Source: Candidatus Terrybacteria bacterium RIFCSPHIGHO2_01_FULL_43_35 (GTDB lineage: Bacteria > Patescibacteriota > Minisyncoccia > Terrybacterales > GWB1-40-14). From it: 50,230 nucleotides of DNA. Of the stretch, positions 40,703 to 48,191 are shown piece by piece; the stretch's first letter is position 1; every line of letters begins with the position of its first letter. The translations under genes and the position numbers were made by a program. The notes under the pieces are model-generated. The model made no database searches. It was not told the DNA's origin and saw nothing but the letters and a program-made list of their open reading frames with translations. The stretch lies in NCBI GenBank assembly GCA_001822815.1, contig MHSR01000025.1, positions 1 to 50,230 of the forward strand, given 5' to 3'.

Positions 40703-43246
40703 TTATCTGTTGGTTTCTCCGGGCACGAATGTTGCCGGACCGCTGGTATTTGCGGCAAGCTTAGAACGGCTGAATATCTCGTTTTCAACTTCTGCTTTGG
40801 GCCGGCCCCAGCGCATACGCGAAAGTTCTTTCAATGCCGCTATCGCATCCGGATTACCAGGACTTGGCGGAAACAATTCGGTATTGAACGGCAGGGTATT
40901 TTTACCGTGTACCATTAATTTCACATAATTACTGAAATTATCTATATTAACCAAATCTCGCTCATTAAAAACCGGGGCGAATTGTTTAACCAAAAACTCT
41001 GCATCCTTTGAACCTACACGGAAAGAAATTATTGATCCCACGTTGCCAAAAACAGCTTCGCGTATCTGATCGCTTAATTGCGAAATAAATTGATGAGCAA
41101 TTATTAGATCCAGTTTGTATTTCCGCGCTTCGGAAAGAATAGTAGATATAGAATCGGTCGTGAAATTCTGAAACTCGTCCACATAAAGGAAGAAATCTTT
41201 GCGGTGTTCTTCGGCCATGCTGGCGCGGGACATGGCCGCCATCTGCATTTTGGCAACCAGCACAAGACCCAAAAGCGATGAGTTGACTTCACCGGTTTTG
41301 CCTTTAGAAAGATTGGCTATGAAAATCTTGCCGCTATCCATTATTTCTTTCAAGTCAAAACCCGACTTTGCCTGACCGATTATATTCCGCAGCATTTCAT
41401 TCTCAACAAAACGGCCAACCTTGGAAATAAGATAACCCAACATTTCTGACTTATGAAACTCTGTAGTTTTAGCCATCTCTTTTTCCCAAAAAGCCTTGAC
41501 CATGGGATCACGGACTTTTGCGACTTTGGTGGCGGCGAAGACTTCATCAGTAAAAATGCGCGGTATTTCAGCTATGGTACCCGGATCTTCGGCATCGGCC
41601 ATTAGAGTAAGCATGGCATTGCGCATATTGTGTTCAAACATGGGGCCAATTACTTCTGGTGGAAACAACTTTTCAAAGATGCGGATCATTTCTTGCACCG
41701 CAAAATCTTTTTGCTCCGACGTTTTCCACTCAAGCATATTTAAGCCTATTGGTCTTTCTGTATCTGAGGGATCAAAATATATCACGTCTTCGGCTCTTGT
41801 ACGCGGTACAATCGCAAGAACACTGTCGGCCAAATCACCATGCGGATCAATTACTCCAACGCCGTTCCCGGCAAGTATATCCTGACGAATCATTTCCTGC
41901 AGAAGCGTGGTTTTACCTGTTCCAGTTTGACCTACTATATAAAGATGTCTTCTTCTGTCTTCAATAGCCATGCGCACTAAGGTTTCTTGGCCGCGATAAA
42001 TGTTACGGCCAAGGATAATACCTTCTTTGGACAAATCAACCGGTGGGGCAGACGGCCTAGCTTTAAGAAACTCTACTTTCGGCGTATCCAATGGAACGTT
42101 GGGAAAATGAAATATGCTGGCGATTTCCTCGGAACTTAAAGCGATGCTTTCTTCCGACCTGAATATCCTGAAAGCGTAGCGGAATAAAAGATTTTGCAAG
42201 GACTTGCCGCTTTTGCGCCTACTTCGGAAACTATTCAAATGCGGGTCGCTGAACTGCGCAAAAGCGCCTTCCATATGGATTAAAATCTCTTCGGCTTCGG
42301 GTTCGCTTGGCGCCGAAGCTATAAGTCGTATATTTGTATCAAAAAAAAGTTTTGAGCTTTTGTTTTCTACGGCTTTAATGATCTCCTGATGCATTGGGGT
42401 TATGGGTTGTTGGGATTCCGCAAACCATGGCGTACTTGCGTTGAGAGGACTCATGCGATTTTGTTGCTGTTGCGTTGCTTGGCGCTGCATTTCCTTATTG
42501 CTTTTGCCACCCAAAACTTTACCCATCTCGATTAAGACAGAATGAACGCTGACAGTGACTTCTCTTTTGGCTCTGAAGAAATCGTGGCCGCTTTTTTGCA
42601 TTTGTTTAGCTATCCTTACACTCAACTTTCTTTTTCTGTTGCCGCCCGGTCGTACAACTAACTGTATCGCTGCGCCCTCGCCGGTCTCTTTTAGTTTGCT
42701 TAACGCGTTGGTTATGGTTTCTAAAGGATCTACTTCAAGATTACGGTAAGTTTTTATAGGAAGCGCCCAATGATTAGATAAGACAAGAGTTGCTCCGGCG
42801 CTAATGCCTTGCGGATGAAAAATGTTGTAATCGTTAATTGGCATTATTTCGGCATCAGGATAAAGGCCGTGCACGGCTTTTTCAAAGGCGCTAACCCAAC
42901 GCCGTGGAGCGGCATAATAAAAAGTTATCTCCTCGCCTACATTTGGACTGGCGATCTCAAAAACAATATACGGCCGGCCCAAAATTAATCCTAATATCCC
43001 ACGTTCGCGCATCTGTGTGATACCTGACAATAATTGTTCCATAATACCTATCAAATCCTTTTGGGATCTTTGTTGCTTTTCGCCTACTTCCCTTTCAGTA
43101 AAAACTCTGGGCAGTCGCACTCTTACCAAAGTTAAATTAAGCGCGCGTATTAAAAGATAGTGTTCGCTTAAACGAGAAAATATAAAATAACCCGCCAAGG
43201 CTAATATTCCGACGAAAATAAAAAATATCATATGTGCTTTACTCAA
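40703..43246 (-). CDS. VirD4/TraG/HerA-superfamily ATPase
   Basis: This encodes 847 residues with an N-terminal membrane helix (about 6-23), a roughly 370-residue N-terminal domain without known match, and a C-terminal RecA-like ATPase. Walker A is VGQTGTGKTT (438-447) and Walker B FFLYVDEF (685-692), followed by ILSEARKYKLDLIIAHQF and a Gln in sensor position. This resembles the type IV secretion coupling protein, which pumps DNA or protein across the membrane. No VirB proteins or relaxase are visible nearby, so it is not a classical conjugation locus. It overlaps the coiled-coil gene upstream by eight bases. Confidence 0.85.
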   Translation of the reverse strand: MSKAHMIFFIFVGILALAGYFIFSRLSEHYLLIRALNLTLVRVRLPRVFTEREVGEKQQRSQKDLIGIMEQLLSGITQMRERGILGLILGRPYIVFEIASPNVGEEITFYYAAPRRWVSAFEKAVHGLYPDAEIMPINDYNIFHPQGISAGATLVLSNHWALPIKTYRNLEVDPLETITNALSKLKETGEGAAIQLVVRPGGNRKRKLSVRIAKQMQKSGHDFFRAKREVTVSVHSVLIEMGKVLGGKSNKEMQRQATQQQQNRMSPLNASTPWFAESQQPITPMHQEIIKAVENKSSKLFFDTNIRLIASAPSEPEAEEILIHMEGAFAQFSDPHLNSFRSRRKSGKSLQNLLFRYAFRIFRSEESIALSSEEIASIFHFPNVPLDTPKVEFLKARPSAPPVDLSKEGIILGRNIYRGQETLVRMAIEDRRRHLYIVGQTGTGKTTLLQEMIRQDILAGNGVGVIDPHGDLADSVLAIVPRTRAEDVIYFDPSDTERPIGLNMLEWKTSEQKDFAVQEMIRIFEKLFPPEVIGPMFEHNMRNAMLTLMADAEDPGTIAEIPRIFTDEVFAATKVAKVRDPMVKAFWEKEMAKTTEFHKSEMLGYLISKVGRFVENEMLRNIIGQAKSGFDLKEIMDSGKIFIANLSKGKTGEVNSSLLGLVLVAKMQMAAMSRASMAEEHRKDFFLYVDEFQNFTTDSISTILSEARKYKLDLIIAHQFISQLSDQIREAVFGNVGSIISFRVGSKDAEFLVKQFAPVFNERDLVNIDNFSNYVKLMVHGKNTLPFNTELFPPSPGNPDAIAALKELSRMRWGRPKAEVENEIFSRSKLAANTSGPATFVPGETNR

Positions 43247-43652
43247 GTATTATTTTCTTTCTTTTAACCAATTCGTTGAAAAACATGCTGGTCAACGCGT
43301 CATGCAAAGAATCATAAACAAAAGGATCATTCAGACTTTTGACTACTTCAATGGCATGGTCAATACTTTGCTCAAGGGCAATATTAACCAAAATGGCAAC
43401 CTGTTTGTCTGGAGAAATAGAAATAAGTTCTTCTTTGCTAGGAACTTTAGTTGTGCTTTGGCCCTGTTTCATTATCGGTTGCGCAATAAATTGGGGCGTC
43501 TTGGCGCTGATCATACGTTCGGCCACCGCCTCGCGCACTATTTCTTTTTCAGGCTTTTGTTCTTGCGTGCCACTCAAGGCCTGCCGCTTTTCTGCAAGCC
43601 TAGCCTCCAAAGCGGCTATTTCCTGTTCTATATGTTGCGGCTGTTCAGTCAT
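43239..43652 (-). CDS. Coiled-coil partner of the VirD4-like ATPase
   Basis: This encodes 137 residues. An N-terminal coiled coil (about 5-30) is followed by a flexible Lys/Gln/Pro region and a helical C-terminal domain (about 72-137) reading SPDKQVAILVNIALEQSID. No family is recognised. Its stop overlaps the ATPase start by eight bases, implying coupled translation and a functional link. A TATAAT lies 29 bases upstream of the ATG. Confidence 0.7.
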   Translation of the reverse strand: MTEQPQHIEQEIAALEARLAEKRQALSGTQEQKPEKEIVREAVAERMISAKTPQFIAQPIMKQGQSTTKVPSKEELISISPDKQVAILVNIALEQSIDHAIEVVKSLNDPFVYDSLHDALTSMFFNELVKRKKIILE

Positions 43653-43681
43653 TTTAATAAAAATGCTTAATTCCTATGTAT

Positions 43682-43687
43682 ATTATA
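43682..43687 (-). promoter_or_regulatory. -10 box for the ATPase operon
   Basis: A perfect TATAAT on the minus strand preceded by TGTGT, with a poor -35. It leaves a leader of about 23 bases before the ATG at 43652, with no ribosome binding site. Confidence 0.45.
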
Positions 43688-43701
43688 ACACAAAAGAACG
43701 A

Positions 43702-44742
43702 TTAAACCGATTTTAGATTTTTATCTATAAACAAAAAGGACAAAACTGTCCCTAAAATAAAAAGCAGAATTATGATAAATTTCGCAATACCGGCAAAAAT
43801 TATAGATAAAACTCCGGCCACGGATGTTATAACGAGCAAAAAAACTAAAATTTTCTTCTCGCTCCATCCGCGCTTAAGTAAACGATGGTGCAAATGAGTG
43901 GCATCACCGACAAAAATACTTTTGCGGCGCATAAACCTTCCGGCAATGACCCATAAGACATCTATTAAAGGTATGGCAAAAACCAAAAAAGTCGTAGCAA
44001 CTTTGGCGCCGGCAAAAACCGACATAGCGCCCAAAATAAATCCTATAGCTATGCTTGAACCGCCAAGATATATCTTAGCTTTAGGAAAATTCCAGATAAA
44101 AAATCCGAGGGTGGCACCGGCCAAAATAGATGAAAGTATGGCTACCGGCGGTTGAAAAACGCTTGCTGTTAAGGACAGCAACGCCAAGATAATAAAAGCA
44201 ATACTTCCCACTCCCGATGCCAAACCGTCTATTCCGTCCAGCCAATTGAAAGCGTTTGCGAAAACTAATAACCAGATAACGATAAAAATGGTTCCTAAGA
44301 TTGGAATGGAGTCAACACCCGGAAAATTTACCTGCCATTGATCTAATTTTAAAACTCCGCCAAAAGGATTATTTATATAAAATAATCTGACGCCTGACGC
44401 CACTATTACAAAACAAGCGGCTAGTTGAGCATACAGTTGAGTTTGCCACGATAAAGGTTTTATATCATCAACTATTCCTACCACAATAAGGAGCAGGGTT
44501 GCGGCTATTATGGCGGCAATTATTTTGGTTATCACTAAACCTGGATAAAACACCGTTATAAGCACAAAGGTCAAAAATATCGCGGCCCCGCCAAGCATAG
44601 GTTTTGCATGTAAGCCTGCATGCCTACTCCCAAGTCTGCTTAAAACTTTTAACCGTAAGGCTAAAAAACGTATAAAGGCAGTTAACGATAAAGATAAAAA
44701 AATAGCTGTTATTGTGGGCAGGAAAATATAGCTGAAAAACAT
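43702..44742 (-). CDS. WecA/TagO-like polyprenyl-phosphate sugar-1-P transferase
   Basis: The enzyme links a sugar-1-phosphate to undecaprenyl phosphate to begin a surface glycan. The 346 residues have about ten membrane helices. VGIVDDIKPLSW contains the Asp pair, NAFNWLDGIDGLASG the catalytic loop, and HLHHRLLKRGWS the sugar-specificity loop, which is the WecA/TagO form rather than the MraY form. It could make the lipid acceptor for the WecG/TagA glycosyltransferase at 6816 (inference). Confidence 0.92.
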   Translation of the reverse strand: MFFSYIFLPTITAIFLSLSLTAFIRFLALRLKVLSRLGSRHAGLHAKPMLGGAAIFLTFVLITVFYPGLVITKIIAAIIAATLLLIVVGIVDDIKPLSWQTQLYAQLAACFVIVASGVRLFYINNPFGGVLKLDQWQVNFPGVDSIPILGTIFIVIWLLVFANAFNWLDGIDGLASGVGSIAFIILALLSLTASVFQPPVAILSSILAGATLGFFIWNFPKAKIYLGGSSIAIGFILGAMSVFAGAKVATTFLVFAIPLIDVLWVIAGRFMRRKSIFVGDATHLHHRLLKRGWSEKKILVFLLVITSVAGVLSIIFAGIAKFIIILLFILGTVLSFLFIDKNLKSV

Positions 44743-44857
44743 AATCTAAAATAACCTAAAACTAAAAGCGTAAAGCACAAAAGAATAATCCGTACATATA
44801 ATCGAATGTTAAATTTTGCGCCGTTCTTTTTAATCTTTCGTTTTGCGGTTTGCGTTT
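44743..44857. repeat. Low-complexity spacer
   Basis: The bases near 44750-44785 are AAAACTAAAAGCGTAAAGCAC-type words, close to those at 2215 and 32577. The right part has ATCGAAT (about 44803) complementary to ATTCGAT at 44862-44868, which overlaps the end of the next gene. No coding frame is supported. Confidence 0.35.
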
Positions 44858-45214
44858 TTAAATTCGATAGTTAAATCTAAGCAGAGCCATAAGCGCAATA
44901 AACAGAAAAATCTGTAATATTATTGGGAACACGTAAAATATATAAAATAATAAACCTTCGCGATTCTTAATAAAGATGGCGATCGCGGTATTCAAAACTA
45001 AAAGTACCAGCCCCAAAAACGGCACTATATACAAATTCTGCTGAGTACCGAAAATATCACTGCCGCTCAAAATAGAATAGTGTATCACGTAGGGTATTTC
45101 GGAGGGCGGAAATCCTCGCCAGACAATAATCCAAAGCGTTAAATTTATCAACGCGCTACTTAAAACCGAAGTAAAGAAAAGCGTATTTTTAGATTTAAGC
45201 TTTGTCAACTTCAT
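44858..45214 (-). CDS. Small three-helix membrane protein
   Basis: This encodes 118 residues with three hydrophobic segments (about 12-33, 62-83 and 89-111) and short loops. No family is recognised. Its ATG lies inside the end of the P-type ATPase gene with 20 bases of overlap, so translation is coupled. It may be an accessory subunit of that pump, which is inference. Confidence 0.65.
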   Translation of the reverse strand: MKLTKLKSKNTLFFTSVLSSALINLTLWIIVWRGFPPSEIPYVIHYSILSGSDIFGTQQNLYIVPFLGLVLLVLNTAIAIFIKNREGLLFYIFYVFPIILQIFLFIALMALLRFNYRI

Positions 45215-47864
45215 AAATTTTTAGCTGCTTTCTTTCTTTTTCATCTAAAAGGCCCAGAATAATCTTGATCATTTCGAAAAGGAGTACACCGAAGGCGACG
45301 TAAATAGCCACGATACCTAAATCACCAAACGATAACGGCACTGTTTGCAGTATGGCTTGCAGGGGCGGTAGGTATATGGCGCTGAACATCAGGCCCAAAC
45401 CGGCCAAAATAGCAGTAGGCATCCACGGGTTTTCCCATGGCTTGCTTTTCCAAATGGGTACACTCAACTTACGTATCGATAATATATAGAAAAGCGAATC
45501 AATGCCCGAGGCGGCAAAAACTATCGTGCGCGCCTCATCCAAAGGAATACTACCCTGCATCCAAATAAAAATACCTAACAGCAAAACACTAGTGGCTATA
45601 CTAACACCGAGCATAAGAGCCAATGCTTGTAGGTTCACTATGGGCATGTCGCGTGGTGTAGGCGGACGGCTCATAACATCGTGCTCTCCTTTTTCAAAAG
45701 CCAAGGCAAAATTAGGCAAGCTGTCCTCAGCCAGATTTATCCATAAAATCTGCGCTGCCAGAAGCGGCAAAATGCCGGTGGGCACAACACCAAAAATGCT
45801 TAGTAGAAGATAACCACCAACAAGTATAATCTCTCCCACCGAATCTATAAAAAGAAAAAGTGTGGCCTTGCGTATGTTATCAAATATGACCCGGCCTTCT
45901 TTTATAGCTTCAACTATCGTTTCAAAATTACTATCCAGTAAAATAATATCCGAGGCTTCTTTCGCCACGTCTGCGGCTCCGCCTACGGCAATACCGATGT
46001 CAGCCTTCTTTAAGGCCGGAGCGTCGTTTATACCATCGCCAGTCATGGCTACGACTTCGCCTTGTGCCTGAAGGGCCGAGACGATTTTCAGCTTTTGATG
46101 AGGCAATACTCTTGCGTATAACCCGACATTACTTACTTGCTGGGCGAAAATTTCATCCGGCATACTTTCAAGTTCTGTGCCGCTTATAACCCTTTCGCCT
46201 TTTTCAAAAATACCTAATTTAGCCGCAACGTTTTGAGCGGTTAAAATATGGTCGCCGGTCAATATTGAAACTTTCACACCAGCTCTCTCCATATCAACTA
46301 ACGCGTCTTTGGTACTCAAACGTAGAGGGTCTTCAATAACCGCAAATCCTATCAAGATCAGCTCTTCAAGAGGGTTATTTATGTCCTCAAGATGCAGAGG
46401 CGCGCCATCAACCTTAAAGCGGCGATATCCCAAAGCAATAAGCCTGTAGCCCTGTCCGCTTGATTCGTCGTGCTTTTGCATCAAACGTTCGCGATCCGCA
46501 TCCAACATCGGGATGTTTAAATCTTTATGCATGAAAAAGCTTGCTGAAGGCAAAAGTATTTCAGCGGCGCCTTTGACGTAAATGGTCGTGCCTTCTTCTT
46601 CTATAACCAAAGCGGCCATATACCTATTAAGAGATTCAAAGGGCAGGATGTCTAAGGTACGATCCTTGCGCATGGAAATAATATCGCCGTGTCCAGCTTC
46701 GCGTGCTGCATGCAGTAAGGCTACATCGGTTGTTTCACCTAATATTTTTCCGCCGGGTTCAATTTGCGCTTCGTTGCAGAAAATGCCCGCTCTCAAAAGC
46801 ATATCGCGTGTCGGCTCGCCTCCTTCAACAATAAAATCGACGACTTGCATTTGCCCCTCGGTCAACGTACCTGTTTTATCTACGCAAAGCGCCGTGACCG
46901 AACCTAGGGTTTCTGCGGCTACTAATTTTCTTATTAGTGCCTTGCGTTCTAAAAGGCGTCTCATGCCAACTGTGAGAATAATAGTTACTGCAACAACCAA
47001 TTCGGCTGGTATGGCCGCAACGGCTATAGCAACCGCGGTAGCAAATATTTTAACAGGTGGAATGGCCGTAGATAATCCGATGATAAAAATTGCAGAAGCA
47101 ATGCCAATAATGCCGACTGTAACAAAATTAGCCAGGTGCTGTAAACGTTTTTGCAACGGCGTCAATCCTTCTTCAAGCTCTACCAAACTTTGTGCAATAC
47201 CACCCGCTTGCGTATTAATTCCCGTTGCAACAACAACGCTTAGACCATCGCCGCGGTTAACTATTGTTCCGGCATATACCATATTGGTACGGTCAGGAAC
47301 AGAAGCGCCTTCGGCTATAACTTCAGAACTCTTCTTTATGGGCAATGTTTCTCCTGTAAGCAAGGCTTCAGAAATCTCGAGCATGTCGGCTTCAATGACT
47401 CGAGCGTCGGCGAGCACCCTCTCACCTGCTCTCAATATCAGAATATCCCCTGGAACAACTTGATCTGCCGGAATCATTATCAACGAACCTTCACGTATTA
47501 TCGGAGCATCATACTTCACTAGCGCCTTCAAGGCCTCAATGGTGCGCTCAGACTTCAATTCCTGAAAAAATCCAAAAAATACGTTCACGAACAATGCTAT
47601 CAGAATCACCAAAGAATCAAGGGGGTCTTTAAGCCAAAGTGTTATACCTGCGGCAATCAAAAGTATGACAACAAATGGATTCTCAAACTGCTCCCACAAA
47701 AAACCCACAATGGTATGCCTAGCTCCTTCGGGTAAGGTATTGGGCCCGAATTCTTTGAGCCTTTTCGCAGCCTCTGTATTATCAATACCAGCGCGCTTTG
47801 TTTTAAGCTGCGTTAAAACCTCCCTTTCGGGCAAAATATGCCAAGGTTTAGCATATATAGACAT
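45195..47864 (-). CDS. P-type cation-transporting ATPase (P2-like)
   Basis: This 889-residue ion pump has all core motifs: LLTGETLP with the TGE loop at 170-172, the phosphorylated Asp329 in DKTGTLT, the nucleotide-binding KGAAEI, and TGDGINDAPA. The M4 motif reads AAIPAELVV (283-291) where calcium pumps have PEGL, so the transported ion is uncertain. The C-terminal six helices and the NLAEDSLPNFALAFE block resemble P2A Ca pumps. A promoter ending seven bases before the ATG suggests a leaderless mRNA. Confidence 0.9.
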   Translation of the reverse strand: MSIYAKPWHILPEREVLTQLKTKRAGIDNTEAAKRLKEFGPNTLPEGARHTIVGFLWEQFENPFVVILLIAAGITLWLKDPLDSLVILIALFVNVFFGFFQELKSERTIEALKALVKYDAPIIREGSLIMIPADQVVPGDILILRAGERVLADARVIEADMLEISEALLTGETLPIKKSSEVIAEGASVPDRTNMVYAGTIVNRGDGLSVVVATGINTQAGGIAQSLVELEEGLTPLQKRLQHLANFVTVGIIGIASAIFIIGLSTAIPPVKIFATAVAIAVAAIPAELVVAVTIILTVGMRRLLERKALIRKLVAAETLGSVTALCVDKTGTLTEGQMQVVDFIVEGGEPTRDMLLRAGIFCNEAQIEPGGKILGETTDVALLHAAREAGHGDIISMRKDRTLDILPFESLNRYMAALVIEEEGTTIYVKGAAEILLPSASFFMHKDLNIPMLDADRERLMQKHDESSGQGYRLIALGYRRFKVDGAPLHLEDINNPLEELILIGFAVIEDPLRLSTKDALVDMERAGVKVSILTGDHILTAQNVAAKLGIFEKGERVISGTELESMPDEIFAQQVSNVGLYARVLPHQKLKIVSALQAQGEVVAMTGDGINDAPALKKADIGIAVGGAADVAKEASDIILLDSNFETIVEAIKEGRVIFDNIRKATLFLFIDSVGEIILVGGYLLLSIFGVVPTGILPLLAAQILWINLAEDSLPNFALAFEKGEHDVMSRPPTPRDMPIVNLQALALMLGVSIATSVLLLGIFIWMQGSIPLDEARTIVFAASGIDSLFYILSIRKLSVPIWKSKPWENPWMPTAILAGLGLMFSAIYLPPLQAILQTVPLSFGDLGIVAIYVAFGVLLFEMIKIILGLLDEKERKQLKIYEVDKA

Positions 47865-47871
47865 ACACTTA

Positions 47872-47899
47872 ATTATAAGGCTTTAAGGCACACCCTCAA
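47872..47899 (-). promoter_or_regulatory. Promoter of the P-type ATPase gene, leaderless
   Basis: Minus strand TTGAGG (47899-47894), 16 bases, TATAAT (47877-47872), then seven bases to the ATG at 47864. The predicted transcription start is at or next to the start codon. Confidence 0.6.
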
Positions 47900-47950
47900 A
47901 GCGCTGGTTTACCAGCCAAAAAACGGCCTCGTTTAGAAAATTTTACTATT

Positions 47951-47959
47951 TGTGGATAA
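47951..47959 (-). promoter_or_regulatory. Perfect DnaA-box sequence
   Basis: TGTGGATAA on the + strand equals TTATCCACA on the minus strand, the consensus DnaA box. It lies in the 327-base gap between the ATPase and guaB genes; that gap otherwise holds the tRNA-like gene, two hairpins and a second box. Confidence 0.45.
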
Positions 47960-47987
47960 CTACACTATTATGTGCGTGTTAATATAA

Positions 47988-48014
47988 AAATGAAGCGAAA
48001 AAATCGCTTCATTT
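47988..48014. other. Perfect 11-bp hairpin just before the tRNA-like gene
   Basis: AAATGAAGCGA (47988-47998) and TCGCTTCATTT (48004-48014) pair perfectly around AAAAA. It ends three bases before the 5' end of the tRNA-like gene. On the minus strand it is followed by TTATATT, so it may also terminate transcription running leftward from guaB. Confidence 0.6.
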
Positions 48015-48017
48015 CGC

Positions 48018-48102
48018 TGGCTCCTTGCTGACTTTGGAAGTCAGGCTAATCCTTAAAATTAGTTTCGTGGGGCGAATAGAGGTTCGAATCCTCGGGAGCC
48101 AA
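48018..48102 (+). tRNA. Atypical class II tRNA, anticodon position UUA, 8/4 acceptor branch
   Basis: The 85-base cloverleaf is fully paired: acceptor 48018-48025 with 48094-48101 (8 bp, one U-G); T8 and G9; D stem 48028-48033 with 48039-48044 and a GG-containing loop; anticodon stem 48046-48050 with 48058-48062; variable hairpin TTCG/CGAA at 48064-48076; T stem GAGG/CCTC (4 bp) with loop TTCGAAT. The anticodon loop CCTTAAA puts UUA at 34-36, complementary to UAA, with an unusual C at position 33. The discriminator is A and no CCA is encoded. The 8+4 branch matches the allo-tRNA architecture. Alternatives: a 7/5 branch with an A-G mismatch, or a D-armless reading with UGG. Confidence 0.7.
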
Positions 48103-48104
48103 TT

Positions 48105-48145
48105 ACACTTAAGTCACCTAAAAACGGGTGGCTTTTGTGTTTTTC
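48105..48145 (+). terminator. Terminator of the tRNA-like gene
   Basis: AAGTCACC (48111-48118) pairs with GGTGGCTT (48127-48134); the outer ACAC (48105-48108) can pair with GTGT (48137-48140). TTGTGTTTTT follows. It begins two bases after the tRNA discriminator, showing that the + strand RNA is probably a separate short transcript. Confidence 0.65.
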
Positions 48146-48179
48146 CTATTTTGATTATAACACGAAAAAGGTTAACGGT

Positions 48180-48188
48180 TGTGGATAA
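48180..48188 (-). promoter_or_regulatory. Second perfect DnaA-box sequence
   Basis: TGTGGATAA again, in the same orientation as the one at 47951, immediately to the right of the tRNA terminator and a few bases from the guaB stop. Confidence 0.45.
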
Positions 48189-48191
48189 TTT

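Noticed and set aside
46582-47463. A 293-codon frame on the + strand
   Set aside because: It lies entirely antisense to the P-type ATPase, its product is Ser/Ile/Thr-rich with no family pattern, and it has no promoter or ribosome site. It is a shadow of the real gene.
48018-48102. Selenocysteine tRNA (selC)
   Set aside because: The long D stem and extended acceptor resemble selC, but the anticodon position is UUA, not UCA, the acceptor-plus-T branch totals 12 rather than 13 base pairs, and no selA or selB gene is in view.
47865-48191. Chromosomal replication origin
   Set aside because: Two DnaA boxes alone are not enough. There is no clear AT-rich unwinding region with box clusters, and dnaA, dnaN and rpmH are not in the window. 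Kept only as a question.
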